Shown here: positions 1 to 8,561 of the stretch, piece after piece
How positions within the stretch are numbered: position 1 is the first letter of the stretch
Layout: every line of letters begins with the position of its first letter
Source of the DNA: an uncultured Erythrobacter sp.
Lineage (GTDB): Bacteria > Pseudomonadota > Alphaproteobacteria > Sphingomonadales > Sphingomonadaceae
Direction: 5' to 3'
DNA: 64,000 nt
Assembly (NCBI GenBank): GCA_947495555.1
Contig: CANLZI010000001.1
Span: forward strand, 1,960,861 to 2,024,860
The notes under the pieces: generated by a model
The model's database searches: none
Told to the model about the DNA's origin: nothing
What the model saw: only the letters and a program-made list of their open reading frames with translations
Made by a program: the position numbers and the translations under genes

Positions 1-388
1 CGTCGGCAGGTTTGCTGATCGCTGCATCCACGCTCCAGATACCAGCCCCTCTTGTCGCGACGAACAGGAAGATGAAGCAATATAGAGCGATCAATTCGCC
101 GCCATTATTGAGCGGGTAAAAATCGTTGAGGCCGTGCACCATCCAATAGCCAACCGCACACATACCGGCGGAGACAAATGCGCTAATCCGCGTAAACAGA
201 CCGATGGCAATGGTAATGCCCAAAACCAGCTCAATGCCGCCCGCGGCCATCGACATCGGGTTGAGATCGTAGGGAAACTCTGCCGGGAAATTGAGCAGTT
301 TTTGTGTGCCATGCTGCACAAACATCAAACCAGCCATGATCCGCAGGATAGCGTAGGCCTGCTCGGTGAACCCATCTAGAAACTTCAT
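1..388 (-). CDS. DoxX family membrane protein (partial, C-terminus outside window)
   Basis: Reading leftward from an ATG at 388, the frame stays open to the window edge and gives 129 residues. It starts MKFLDGFTEQAYAILRIMAG and has several hydrophobic segments. The early motif FVQHGTQKLLNF and the following glycine-rich GGIELVLGI segment are typical of the DoxX/DoxD family of small four-helix inner-membrane proteins. A GAGGGG-like ribosome-binding site lies just upstream of the ATG. DoxX proteins are often found beside oxidoreductases, but their biochemical role is poorly defined. It is the last gene visible in a leftward series that includes the SnoaL, VOC and acyl-CoA synthetase genes. The family call is fairly secure; the function is not. 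Confidence 0.8.
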   Translation of the reverse strand, partial: MKFLDGFTEQAYAILRIMAGLMFVQHGTQKLLNFPAEFPYDLNPMSMAAGGIELVLGITIAIGLFTRISAFVSAGMCAVGYWMVHGLNDFYPLNNGGELIALYCFIFLFVATRGAGIWSVDAAISKPAD

Positions 389-423
389 GCTTTATCCCCT
401 CTGCTAAATTGTCGCCGCCGCTT

Positions 424-894
424 TTATACTCGCTCTGGGTGACGTTCAGCCAGTGTGAACCCAGGTTGCGAAGCGGTCGGTTCCTGAGTGTAACAGATGG
501 TGTCGTAGAAGTCATGCAGCCGGGCGATCAGGCCGTCACGGATTTCGACCACGCCCGCGATATGCGGTGTCATTAAATCTCGGCCATCAGCTGACCAATG
601 GTGGTCAATGCGCTCGGTAAAGACGGTGTCTCCAGCGCTGGCAATGTGAACCAGATCGGCTGTGAAATGGGTCATCTCGGCCAGGATGGGAATTTCATTT
701 GAGAACCCTCCCGATGTCAATAACTCCACTACCGCTTCTTGCCCCTTCAAGTCTGGCAACCCGCTGTTGGACCAAACAAAATCTGGCGTGGTCAGCTCGG
801 GGATGGCATCGACAATGCGGCCATCATCCATCGCTTTGAATATCTCCAAGGCCAAGCGTTCATTCGCGTTTGATGCGTCATTCAGATCAATCAT
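424..894 (-). CDS. SnoaL-like/NTF2-fold protein
   Basis: This is a 156-residue protein starting MIDLNDASNANERLALEIFK. A longer frame begins at 993, but the ATG at 894 was chosen because it overlaps the stop codon of the upstream VOC gene by a few bases, as expected for translational coupling. The order of helices and the pattern of W, D and H residues (DFVWSNSGLPDLKGQEAV, then HHWSADGRDL and HDFYD near the end) fit the nuclear transport factor 2 fold, which includes SnoaL cyclases, ketosteroid isomerases and limonene epoxide hydrolases. The fold is shared by enzymes and ligand-binding proteins, so no reaction can be assigned. Its position with a VOC protein and an acyl-CoA ligase suggests a step in catabolism of a cyclic substrate. 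Confidence 0.8.
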   Translation of the reverse strand: MIDLNDASNANERLALEIFKAMDDGRIVDAIPELTTPDFVWSNSGLPDLKGQEAVVELLTSGGFSNEIPILAEMTHFTADLVHIASAGDTVFTERIDHHWSADGRDLMTPHIAGVVEIRDGLIARLHDFYDTICYTQEPTASQPGFTLAERHPERV

Positions 895-1432
895 TGGATT
901 CTCCCAATTCACGGATCGGATCGCTTCCATCCCACCTTTGCGCGGCCTCTCGCACCATAGCGTAAAAACCGCGCAGGCTTTCAGTGCCTTCATACAATTC
1001 GATCATATGACCCAGCGAGCTTCGCGCATCGACAAAGGCAAAGTCGGTGCCGAATGCGGTGGCTGATATCTGGGCCAAAGGCATGCCTGCAGCATCAAAC
1101 CGAGCGATGGCTTCCTGCAGATTGTCTACCCAAACAGCGGTGTGATGCAGGCCGTATTGGCCCGAGCCTTGCGGATATAGGTCATGGCAAGCACTAGGAT
1201 CTGGATTGTGCTGTTGGAGGAACTCCACCATCACATTGCCCCATTGGCCATAGGCGCTGGAGTGATCGAATGGTCGTTCAACCCCGCGATGTTTGCTGCG
1301 GACCAGCGGAACATGCCGGAAGGCGAAATAGGGGCCAGAACCAAATGCGGCGCTATGCGCTGTGGCCGCAGCGTCAATGTCCGGCACGAAATAGGCCAAT
1401 TGCCGGACGGGAAGGTCGGGCAGGTCCGGCAC
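887..1432 (-). CDS. VOC (glyoxalase/dioxygenase) family protein
   Basis: This 181-residue protein starts at a GTG two bases after the stop codon of the acyl-CoA synthetase, with a purine-rich ribosome-binding site inside that gene's end. The N-terminal phrase VRQLAYFVPDIDAAATAHSA, the central HHTAVWVDNLQEAIARFDAA and the late HMIELYEG are the usual beta-alpha-beta-beta-beta elements and metal-ligand positions (two His, one Glu) of the vicinal oxygen chelate superfamily. Members include extradiol dioxygenases, glyoxalase I and methylmalonyl-CoA epimerase. The paired layout with conserved H and E suggests a functional metal site. It is co-transcribed with the upstream ligase and the downstream SnoaL-like gene. 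The specific reaction is unknown. Confidence 0.82.
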   Translation of the reverse strand: MPDLPDLPVRQLAYFVPDIDAAATAHSAAFGSGPYFAFRHVPLVRSKHRGVERPFDHSSAYGQWGNVMVEFLQQHNPDPSACHDLYPQGSGQYGLHHTAVWVDNLQEAIARFDAAGMPLAQISATAFGTDFAFVDARSSLGHMIELYEGTESLRGFYAMVREAAQRWDGSDPIRELGESND

Positions 1433-1433
1433 C

Positions 1434-3032
1434 TTAATTGACCGCCTTTTCCTTGCCTTCCCAATAGGGTGCCCTCAGATCCTTGCGCAGAATCTTGCCC
1501 GAAGGATTGCGCGGCAATTCAGAAATAAAGTCGATTGATTTAGGGCATTTGTATCCCGCAATGTGCTCGCGGGCATGGGCAATCACGTCGGCTTCGGTCA
1601 GCTGCGCGCCATCTTTAACCACCACACAGGCCTTCACCTCTTCGCCCCATTTCTCGCTGGGGATGCCAATCACGGCGACATCACCAATTTGAGGGTGAGC
1701 GTAAAGAGCGTTTTCGACCTCGGCCGGGTAGATATTCTCCCCGCCCGAGATGATCATGTCCTTCACCCGGTCTTGGATATAAAGATACCCGTCTTCGTCC
1801 AGATAGCCCGCATCTCCTGTGCGCAGCCATCCATCTTTGTCGATGGTTTCCTGGCTGGCTTCGGGCAGACGCCAGTAACCGGCCATATTCTTGCCCGATC
1901 GGGTGGCGATCTCGCCAATCGTCCCTGCAGGAAGCGTATTGCCATCTGCATCGATGATTTTCAGTTCCACTCCATTCAAGGGCGTGCCCACAGAGCGCAT
2001 TTTGGGACTGCCTTCGGGCAAGTGATCTTTGGGATCCAGGGCTACGATGGTACCCGAGGTTTCGGTCATCCCGTACATCTGGACAAAGCCGCAGCCCAAG
2101 ACCTCCATCGCCTCTTTCATCAGCTCTAGCGGTATGGGAGAGGCGCCATAGGTGATGTAGCGTAGGGTCGAAAAATCAACCTCATTGGCACGCGGATGGT
2201 TGAGCAAAATCTGGATGGCCGCCGGCACCAGGAACAGTTTGGAAATCGGATATTGCTCGATCAGTTCGAGCGCTTTGGTTGGATCATATTCGGGCAGAAC
2301 AATCGAATGGGTGCCGGATACGATATTAGCCAGTCCATTTCCGGTACCGCTGATATGGAAGCACGGCATAGCAACCAGACTGACATCGTTCTCAATCGGC
2401 TCTTGCCATTCGCGGGTCGGGCCATCGTCGCCTTTTGAAAGGCCGGACGCCAGAATGGAGCCATGCGTCATGATGGCACCTTTGGGCCGACCTGTGGTGC
2501 CCGAGGTATAAAGCTGTAGAAACTCGTCATCAGCGCCCAGCGGAACATTGGGGTCGGTGGCCTCATAGGCATCGCGCCATGCACGATAATCACTTGCACC
2601 CTCCAGGCTTGCATCAATGCCGATCAGGCTTTTGACCCTGGGGCACTGCGCGCTCACTTTGGCGATCACATCTTCAAAGCCCGGTCCGAAAAAGACCACT
2701 TCGGCCTCGCAATTGTCGAGGATGTAGACCACTTCTGGAGGAGCCAGACGCCAGTTTACCGGGGTCATAACAGCCCCGATTTTGGCCGCTCCCAAGAATG
2801 CTTCAAAATAGAGGTGATGGTTCTTGCCAAGATAGGCGACACGGTCGCCCTTGGTGACGCCCATCGCGCTCAGCGCCTGTGCGGCGCGATTGCTGCCTGC
2901 ATCCAACTGGGCAAAGGACATGAGCTCGTCGCCAAAGGTAAAGGCGCCTTGTTCTGCGCAATGCTCGCCGCGCAATCGGACGATATCGGTTACGGTTGGA
3001 GCCGCTTCGATGAGTGCGTCGAGGTCAGCCAT
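1434..3032 (-). CDS. Acyl-CoA synthetase (AMP-forming ligase)
   Basis: This is a 532-residue member of the ANL superfamily. It activates a carboxylic acid with ATP to an acyl-adenylate and then to the CoA thioester. The phosphate-binding loop LYTSGTTGRPKGAIMTHG lies near residues 175-190, the adenine-site motif YGMTETSG follows in the middle, and the hinge and C-terminal signatures GWLRTGDAGYLDEDGYLY and SGGENIYPAEVE (near residue 430) and PRNPSGKILRKDLR are intact. The length matches FadD-type ligases. The frame extends upstream to 3101, but the ATG at 3032 (MADLDALIEAAP) was chosen because it begins the conserved domain and has GGAG upstream. It heads a leftward unit with the VOC, SnoaL and DoxX genes. 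The likely substrate is a side-chain or ring-cleavage carboxylate from the same pathway, which is inference. Confidence 0.93.
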   Translation of the reverse strand: MADLDALIEAAPTVTDIVRLRGEHCAEQGAFTFGDELMSFAQLDAGSNRAAQALSAMGVTKGDRVAYLGKNHHLYFEAFLGAAKIGAVMTPVNWRLAPPEVVYILDNCEAEVVFFGPGFEDVIAKVSAQCPRVKSLIGIDASLEGASDYRAWRDAYEATDPNVPLGADDEFLQLYTSGTTGRPKGAIMTHGSILASGLSKGDDGPTREWQEPIENDVSLVAMPCFHISGTGNGLANIVSGTHSIVLPEYDPTKALELIEQYPISKLFLVPAAIQILLNHPRANEVDFSTLRYITYGASPIPLELMKEAMEVLGCGFVQMYGMTETSGTIVALDPKDHLPEGSPKMRSVGTPLNGVELKIIDADGNTLPAGTIGEIATRSGKNMAGYWRLPEASQETIDKDGWLRTGDAGYLDEDGYLYIQDRVKDMIISGGENIYPAEVENALYAHPQIGDVAVIGIPSEKWGEEVKACVVVKDGAQLTEADVIAHAREHIAGYKCPKSIDFISELPRNPSGKILRKDLRAPYWEGKEKAVN

Positions 3033-3152
3033 TGTCTGTATTGCTCCGGTTTGGAAATCACTTGTCGAGGATGGTTTAGGCGGCACACAGAACCAGACCA
3101 TTGGCAGATTTCATAGCAGCGCCCGGCAACCATTGGGCTAAGTTGGTTGGTG

Positions 3153-3575
3153 ATGGATGACCAAAACACACCGCAGGGCTTTTCCCGGGCCGAATTTTCG
3201 CCCGGTTTTCTCGATCATGGTGGGCCATATTTCTTGTGCCCACAAGACGGCGTCTTGCCGCAATTGGTCGGACTGAGAATTATGCCGCACCACATCAATT
3301 ATCAGGATGCAGCCCATGGCGGGGTGCTTTCCACTTTCGCTGACGTGGCGCTCAGCCATGCGGTATATGATGCCCAACGGCCGCGCTTGCTGCCATCGAC
3401 CATGGCTTTGACCACCAATTTCCTCGGACCAGCTAAACTGGGTGATTGGCTGGTGGCAGAGGTCAAGATTGACCGTATCGGCGGGCGAAGCGCCTTTACC
3501 AGCGGTGCCATAAGGCGCGGGCAAGAGACCATTGCGACGATGAGCGGCGTTTTCTCAATTCGGCGGTCAGCTTAA
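3153..3575 (+). CDS. PaaI-family hotdog thioesterase
   Basis: This 140-residue protein has the hotdog thioesterase pattern. INYQDAAHGGVLSTFADVALSHA carries the HGG motif and the aspartate on the central helix, and it is followed by beta strands such as STMALTTNFLGPAKLGDWL. PaaI-like enzymes hydrolyse acyl-CoA or aryl-CoA thioesters in the cytoplasm and can release CoA from dead-end intermediates. An in-frame TTG lies at 3147, but the ATG at 3153 is the more likely start. It is transcribed divergently from the acyl-CoA synthetase gene, with about 120 bp between them for both promoters. It fits the CoA-ester chemistry of the surrounding island; substrate unknown. Confidence 0.85.
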   Translation: MDDQNTPQGFSRAEFSPGFLDHGGPYFLCPQDGVLPQLVGLRIMPHHINYQDAAHGGVLSTFADVALSHAVYDAQRPRLLPSTMALTTNFLGPAKLGDWLVAEVKIDRIGGRSAFTSGAIRRGQETIATMSGVFSIRRSA

Positions 3576-3609
3576 GGCAGTCTGGTCGGGTCCGTTCTGC
3601 GGAGGGTCC

Positions 3610-4161
3610 CTAAATCAAATAGCGCGACGCAGCCGGGGTCGATGGATCGCGTTCGTCGTAATAGCCGCGCGCTTCTTCGGCCAGTTCGCTCATGTCTACG
3701 CCTTCGACCTCGCGATACTCGCGCCAATCATACAGGCCGATGCGTTTGGCGATGCGCCACTCGCCTGATCGCAGCTCCATTCTGTCAACATAGCGCCCTG
3801 CGATCACCGCTGAGTATATCTTGCCCTTGTCGGGAAAGACCTCTGGCGTGGGATAGCCGGCCGGGATCGTGTGCATGGCGGTCATATAGGTTTCGGTATG
3901 GCACACAGTATCGCTCTCGAAACCGAACAGGATCTGGCCCAACTGATGCTGGGTTGCGATGCAAGGATCAATTACGCCGCGCGCTTGCTCGACAAAATTC
4001 TGCCAATCTCCAGAAATGGTCCCGAACTGAAATTCAGCATCGGGGTGGAACAGGTGCTGCATGATTTGCCACTGCCGGCGGTCCACCGCATGGGCATAGG
4101 CGGTCAACACATCGCGAATGGCTTCGCGGTCTTCCAATCGGATCGTGTCAGTTGCACTCAT
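3610..4161 (-). CDS. SnoaL-like domain protein
   Basis: This 183-residue protein starts with an acidic helix, DTIRLEDREAIRDVLTAYAH, followed by AVDRRQWQIMQHLFHPDAEF. That is the standard start of SnoaL_4-type NTF2-fold proteins in ring-hydroxylation and polycyclic-degradation clusters. Further features are the central HQLGQILFGFESDTVCHTET strand pair and GRYVDRMELRSGEWRIAKR, in which the W and R are typical. It overlaps the upstream reductase by 4 bp (ATGA), so the two are almost certainly one operon. It might isomerise, dehydrate or bind a cyclic intermediate. It is clearly different from the first SnoaL-like protein at 424-894. Confidence 0.83.
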   Translation of the reverse strand: MSATDTIRLEDREAIRDVLTAYAHAVDRRQWQIMQHLFHPDAEFQFGTISGDWQNFVEQARGVIDPCIATQHQLGQILFGFESDTVCHTETYMTAMHTIPAGYPTPEVFPDKGKIYSAVIAGRYVDRMELRSGEWRIAKRIGLYDWREYREVEGVDMSELAEEARGYYDERDPSTPAASRYLI

Positions 4162-5159
4162 TGGGTCAGCTCCACAATTACCTTGCCCGTATTTCCGCCG
4201 GTGAACAGCTTGTCATAGGCGGCCAGAGTATTCTCCAGCCCCTTGGTCACATCATAGGGCATAATCAATTTGCCTGCCTCGTGCCAATCGCGCAGGCGTG
4301 CTGTCAGCCGCTCACCTTGATCCATAAAGTCGGGCGAGAAGAAGCCTTCCACGCGCAATCGCCGCATCAAGATCTGATCATATTCTTGCGGAGCGGTGCG
4401 CTTGCCCGAGGTGTAATCCGACACCAGGCCGCAAACTGCGATCCGGCCATAATGATTCATCCGCGTAATGACCTGATCCAGGATCGGGCCACCGACATTG
4501 TCAAAATACACATCAATGCCGCCCAACGCATCGAGCTTGGCTGGCAAGTCATCGGACTTGTAATCCAGCGCGTGGTCAACGCCGATCGTGTCTCTTAAAA
4601 ACCGGCATTTATCCGCGCCTCCGGCGATGCCCGCGGAAGTGCAACCCAGCAATTTGGCGATCTGAACTGCCAATATCCCGGTGGCACCCGCAGCAGCGGA
4701 AACCAGCACTGTCTCGCCGGGTTTCGCGGCCCCCGTCTCCTCCACTCCCCACAGAGCGGTCCAGCCATTCATGCCCAATGGCCCGAACCAAGCGCGCCTG
4801 TCTTCAACCGATGGGTCAAGTTTCACCGCGCCCGCCATGATCGGATCGACGGTGGAATAATCTCCCCAAACACCGAACGCTCGGACCAGATCACCCTCGG
4901 CAAAATCGGGATGACGCGATTGCAAAATTTCGCCCACGACCAGCCCCGTCATCGGTGCGCCGGTGGGCAAAGGGGGTTGATAGCCATCCTCCCGATCTGT
5001 CAGCCACATCCGTGTGCCTGCATCCATCGACAGCATGCGATTGCCGATTGTTACCTCGCCCTCACCAGGCTCTGCCAAGGGCGTTTCCACCAGCGATAAC
5101 GCTGCAGCAAAATCGGTACCTTGCGGTCGAGCATCTATACGCCAGAATCTGTTTTTCAT
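4158..5159 (-). CDS. NADP-dependent oxidoreductase, zinc-free MDR (CurA/LTB4DH-like)
   Basis: This 333-residue enzyme belongs to the medium-chain dehydrogenase/reductase superfamily, subgroup of 2-alkenal and prostaglandin/leukotriene reductases. Evidence is the GNRMLSMDAGTRMWL segment, PTGAPMTGLVVGEI, the nucleotide loop VLVSAAAGATGILAVQIAKL near residue 155, and VYFDNVGGPILDQV. No structural zinc cysteines are present, in keeping with this subgroup. Such enzymes reduce the carbon-carbon double bond of enones, or act on related enoyl-CoA or quinone substrates, with NADPH. Its stop codon overlaps the start of the downstream SnoaL gene. It could reduce an unsaturated ring ketone in the island's pathway. 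Confidence 0.88.
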   Translation of the reverse strand: MKNRFWRIDARPQGTDFAAALSLVETPLAEPGEGEVTIGNRMLSMDAGTRMWLTDREDGYQPPLPTGAPMTGLVVGEILQSRHPDFAEGDLVRAFGVWGDYSTVDPIMAGAVKLDPSVEDRRAWFGPLGMNGWTALWGVEETGAAKPGETVLVSAAAGATGILAVQIAKLLGCTSAGIAGGADKCRFLRDTIGVDHALDYKSDDLPAKLDALGGIDVYFDNVGGPILDQVITRMNHYGRIAVCGLVSDYTSGKRTAPQEYDQILMRRLRVEGFFSPDFMDQGERLTARLRDWHEAGKLIMPYDVTKGLENTLAAYDKLFTGGNTGKVIVELTQ

Positions 5160-5333
5160 GCATCGAGTTTTGAACCCGCGCGCGGTTACGGCAACCTGTC
5201 ATTTCGCTAGGTCTGGTTAGGAAGCAGCGCAGATGTGCCAATCTGGCTATCAAAATCGCGCTATCAAAAAGCAGCGGCGCATGATCGACCCTATCGGCTT
5301 AGTCTCTCTGCATACAATTTGGGAGAAGATGGC

Positions 5334-6281
5334 ATGGCACTCATTACCGTAATTGGCGCATCGGGCCGACAAGGCATGGCTCAGGTTAGGCAGGCTCTGG
5401 CTGCTGGATATGACGTTCGCGCAATTTCGCGGCAGGCCGAACCATTTGCCGGCGCCAAGATTGACGGCATCGAAAACATCGATGTTCGCCCAATGGATCT
5501 GTATGACACCGCGACATACAAGCAGGCGCTGGAGGGCAGCGATTACATATTCTACACCCATCCGCTTCAGGCGCGCGCGGACCGCGCCGTTTTGGTGGGC
5601 GATATCGGAAAGGCAGCTGCCGAACTGGATGTAAAACGTGTGGTGTGGAACACGTCGAGCTGGATCCCAGATCGTCCTGGTGATGCCCATACCTATGCTG
5701 GCAACACCGCAGGCATCAATGCGCTGTGGCGGTCGGGCGCACCGGGCACGGTGTTTGGTTCGGTGTTGTTCATGGACAATTTGCTGACCAATTGGGCGCG
5801 GCCATTTATCGTCAATGAAGGCCGCTATGTTTATCCGCACAAGCCAACGCTTGAGGCCAATTGGATCAGCCTGGATGATGTGGCGAAATTCATGCTGGCC
5901 AGTCTTGATCGGCCCGACATGGAGGGCGCGTGGCTGAATATTGGCGGTCCGCGCCGGATGGTCGGCCCAGAGGTTGCTCAGGTGCTTTCTGATACTTTGT
6001 CCAAGCCGATCAAATATGACCCATGCACTCCGGCCGAGTTTGGGCGTTTGCTGGTTCAGGCTGGCGGCGACGGCATTCCTGAAGAGATGCGTGGCGGTCT
6101 GGAAGAAGGCATCTCGGCCTTTTATGAATACAATAACACCGCCGACACCAAGCCCTTCGAAGTCGATATGGGCCATGTCTATGAACGCTTCCCCGAGCTG
6201 GAAGGCAAGCTGGAGCCGATGGAAGAATGGGCTCCAAAGCAAGATTGGGGCGACAGCAATTTCCGCCCAGCGTTTGGCTAG
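5334..6281 (+). CDS. NmrA-like NAD(P)-binding protein
   Basis: The product is 315 residues from the ATG at 5334, which has GGGAGAAG about 8 bp upstream; the frame runs further upstream without support. It begins MALITVIGASGRQGMAQVRQ, with the glycine-rich dinucleotide motif GASGRQG of atypical/extended SDRs of the NmrA and isoflavone-reductase type. Later parts (DVKRVVWNTSSWIPDRPGD, LEANWISLDDVAKFMLASL) match this fold, while the usual YxxxK catalytic pair is not evident. Members range from redox-sensing regulators to true reductases. It is transcribed away from the MDR/SnoaL operon, with about 170 bp between. Confidence 0.82.
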   Translation: MALITVIGASGRQGMAQVRQALAAGYDVRAISRQAEPFAGAKIDGIENIDVRPMDLYDTATYKQALEGSDYIFYTHPLQARADRAVLVGDIGKAAAELDVKRVVWNTSSWIPDRPGDAHTYAGNTAGINALWRSGAPGTVFGSVLFMDNLLTNWARPFIVNEGRYVYPHKPTLEANWISLDDVAKFMLASLDRPDMEGAWLNIGGPRRMVGPEVAQVLSDTLSKPIKYDPCTPAEFGRLLVQAGGDGIPEEMRGGLEEGISAFYEYNNTADTKPFEVDMGHVYERFPELEGKLEPMEEWAPKQDWGDSNFRPAFG

Positions 6282-6296
6282 GCTTATGTTCGCTTA

Positions 6297-6351
6297 GGGT
6301 CGTTTTGACTGGCGGTCGGATGAATTGATGCGCACTGTCGGCAAACGACCC
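6297..6351. repeat. Inverted repeat between convergent genes
   Basis: GGGTCGTTT at 6297-6305 is matched by its exact complement AAACGACCC at 6343-6351, with a 37-base loop. It sits between the stop codons of two convergent genes and could act as a bidirectional transcription stop, although no clear T-run follows. It is a weak call based only on symmetry and position. Confidence 0.35.
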
Positions 6352-6363
6352 AATTGCGGACGT

Positions 6364-7029
6364 TCAGGAAGCCGTGCCAGTGCAAATCTCCGGATGAGTA
6401 GCGCAGAGATAGCGGTGCAGGACCTTAGCCTCTGAAACCAATTCCTCCTCGAACTTGGCAATTTGTTGTTCGCGAGGAAGTTCGTTGTAGTAGAATAGGG
6501 TGGACCCGTCTTCAGCGTCCTGAAGCTCTCGATACCAAGTATAGAGATACTCCAATCCAAGCTCATCACCTAGATAGGTTTGAGAATCGTCGCTTGCCCG
6601 GTTGGGATGACAACGCGTAGTGCCATCCCTGTCGCGGTAAAGCTCGTCGATTGCTGCCATACCGGCCATCGGAGGCACGCTGCTCTCGATGATGGCGCGA
6701 AGGTATAGTTCCAGCGCAACCAAGACCGGCTGGTCCAGGTTCGGCAAATCGACACTCATCTCTGCCAACGCAGCCTCAAAGGCAGGTCCCACCGCGCTCA
6801 AGCTGTTGGGGGGGTCTAGAGCGATTGCAGCTATTTCGGGTGAATCCTTGTCCTCGCCCTGCTCAAGCCACTTACTGGCCAGGATTCCAATCTCTTCAGG
6901 AAGCAACAGCCCAGCCCTCCACAATGCTGCCGCTTGAGCAGGGCTGATGTGGTTCGGATCCAAAAGACCTGCTCTACGAAAGACTATTGTCAACGATGCT
7001 TCGTAAGCGGCTGGGAGAGGCTGATCCAT
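6364..7029 (-). CDS. Hypothetical protein, 221 aa
   Basis: The reading frame is complete and starts MDQPLPAAYEASLTIVFRR. I do not recognise a family. The protein is acidic and appears soluble, with no signal peptide or membrane segment. It is rich in predicted helix (ISPAQAAALWRAGLLLPEEI, ALVALELYLRAIIE-like stretches) and ends with a short tail containing two cysteines. It stands alone between an NmrA-like gene and a Rieske oxygenase, with about 107 bp before the next gene. Its base composition looks a little less GC-biased than its neighbours', which could mean recent acquisition, but this was judged by eye. It might be a small regulatory or immunity-type protein; nothing in the sequence decides this. 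Confidence 0.6.
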   Translation of the reverse strand: MDQPLPAAYEASLTIVFRRAGLLDPNHISPAQAAALWRAGLLLPEEIGILASKWLEQGEDKDSPEIAAIALDPPNSLSAVGPAFEAALAEMSVDLPNLDQPVLVALELYLRAIIESSVPPMAGMAAIDELYRDRDGTTRCHPNRASDDSQTYLGDELGLEYLYTWYRELQDAEDGSTLFYYNELPREQQIAKFEEELVSEAKVLHRYLCATHPEICTGTAS

Positions 7030-7136
7030 CTCAAGGATGTTACAGAATTAACATCCGCTTCCCAACCCAGCTTCAGACCTTCGGATTGTGTTCAAGCAGC
7101 CCGACTAGCGGTCGTTCTCCCTATCGGAATCGCCGC

Positions 7137-8369
7137 CTATTCCGCCGCGACCCTCTGTTCCGCTGCGAAGATGGCCGCCAATTCTGCGTCATCAGCCTTG
7201 GTCAGTTTGTCGATCCACTGATGGAACACCTGCCCGCCGCGTTCATTTCGCCCGAACAGTACCTCTTCCAGTAGGCCCGATTGCAAGGCCTCGTGCTGGC
7301 GCTTGCCGGTGGCGTAATCCTCGTCACGCACCACTACCTTCAGGAAGTCGAACTGTTCATGCGCTGCCTTGACGGATTCATCGTCCTTGGGCTCGTTCTC
7401 CATCACATAGAACTGCGTTGTGATGCTTTCACCAACGGTCTCGCCAGGGAACAACTGACTGATCAAGGCACCCCTTTGACCCCCGCCATAAAAGCTGGCG
7501 ATGGAGATGTGAGGGAAGATCGTCCAAACGCCTTGAACCAGCGCCTCATAAGGCAGCTCATCATCAGCCATTGTGGTCAGATCGAGCTGCTCTCCATCAT
7601 CGCTCGAAACCTTGATCGCAAATTTGCTGGGCGTTGAAAGCCGTTGGTGCGGGCCGAATTCGAAGAAATTCGCCCGATTGTAGAAATCTGCCCCGAATGT
7701 GTCCTTATGCAGCACGGGCAGGTGATAGAAGTCCAGATAGCCATCATAGGCCGTTTTCCAGTTCGGCCCCGACAATTCGCGCGTGCTGAACAGGTGCCAG
7801 CCGTCAAACCCAAATGCTTTCAACAATTCGTCATAGCCGCACAGATATTCGGCGATATCAAGTGTTGAATCCGGATCGAGCGTGGCCCAGATCAGGCCCG
7901 CATTTTCATAGACCGGGAAGCGCGTCAGGCAGTGCGATGCCTTGTCGATCGCGCCAAAGTCCTTCGGACTGGCGACACCGATCAAATCGCCATCATTCTT
8001 GAAGGTCCAGCCGTGATATCCGCAAGTGAAGCGGCTGGCATTGCCGGTGCCGCTGCTGGCCACAGGATTGCCGCGGTGGGTGCACATATTGAGGAAGGCC
8101 GTTACGCTGCCGTCTTTCTGGCGCGTCAACAGCAAGGGGACACCGCAAATATTCATCGCCTTGTAATCGCCCGGATTGGGAAGCTCGCATGATGGGGCCA
8201 CCATCAAGGGCAGGCGGCGGAAGATGCGCTTCTTCTCGCGCTCGAATTGTTCCGGATCGGTATAGGCCGACGCAGGCACACGCAAAACATCGTCAGCATA
8301 CTCCATCGTATCCGCCTCGCCATGGGCGATGAGATTGCGGGTCATATCGATCAATTGCTGGTGAGACAT
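7137..8369 (-). CDS. Rieske aromatic ring-hydroxylating oxygenase, alpha subunit (1)
   Basis: This is a 410-residue oxygenase large subunit. The Rieske [2Fe-2S] ligands are in CTHRG and CGYHGW (near residues 94-118). The mononuclear iron site is in NWKTAYDGYLDFYHLPVLH (near residues 200-220), with two histidines five residues apart. The C-terminus has a SGLLEEVLFGRNE motif shared with the third Rieske protein at 47219-48469. Such enzymes insert one or both atoms of O2 into aromatic, alicyclic or other unactivated substrates and need electrons from a reductase or ferredoxin. No beta subunit gene is adjacent, so it probably belongs to an alpha-only type. The ATG at 8369 (MSHQQLIDM) was chosen over an upstream extension to 8447. 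Confidence 0.93.
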   Translation of the reverse strand: MSHQQLIDMTRNLIAHGEADTMEYADDVLRVPASAYTDPEQFEREKKRIFRRLPLMVAPSCELPNPGDYKAMNICGVPLLLTRQKDGSVTAFLNMCTHRGNPVASSGTGNASRFTCGYHGWTFKNDGDLIGVASPKDFGAIDKASHCLTRFPVYENAGLIWATLDPDSTLDIAEYLCGYDELLKAFGFDGWHLFSTRELSGPNWKTAYDGYLDFYHLPVLHKDTFGADFYNRANFFEFGPHQRLSTPSKFAIKVSSDDGEQLDLTTMADDELPYEALVQGVWTIFPHISIASFYGGGQRGALISQLFPGETVGESITTQFYVMENEPKDDESVKAAHEQFDFLKVVVRDEDYATGKRQHEALQSGLLEEVLFGRNERGGQVFHQWIDKLTKADDAELAAIFAAEQRVAAE

Positions 8370-8510
8370 TGGGTATCGTCCTGCTGTTTTCAGGTGAGTT
8401 GTGGCAAATCTTGTCGCTATCTTGGGCTTAGCTCGACAATTGAGCAATCATCACTTTTGAAAGGGGCTTTGGTTGGGGCTGGCGCAGAGGACAACTGCTC
8501 TGCCCATATG

Positions 8511-8541
8511 AAAAGGGCGGACCTATATGGCCCGCCCTTTC
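8511..8541 (-). terminator. Rho-independent terminator of the TonB-dependent receptor gene
   Basis: AAAGGGCGG (8512-8520) pairs exactly with CCGCCCTTT (8532-8540) around an 11-base loop. Read leftward, the stem is followed by a short T-run. It lies about 20 bp after the stop codon of the receptor gene, so it should end that transcript before the Rieske gene. Confidence 0.8.
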
Positions 8542-8561
8542 GCATTTCCATTTCGCGTCGA

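Noticed and set aside
5250..6242. A 330-codon open frame on the minus strand opposite the NmrA-like gene
   Set aside because: The plus-strand gene has a clear SDR motif and ribosome-binding site; the opposite frame has no recognised domain and is likely a by-product of GC-rich codon use.
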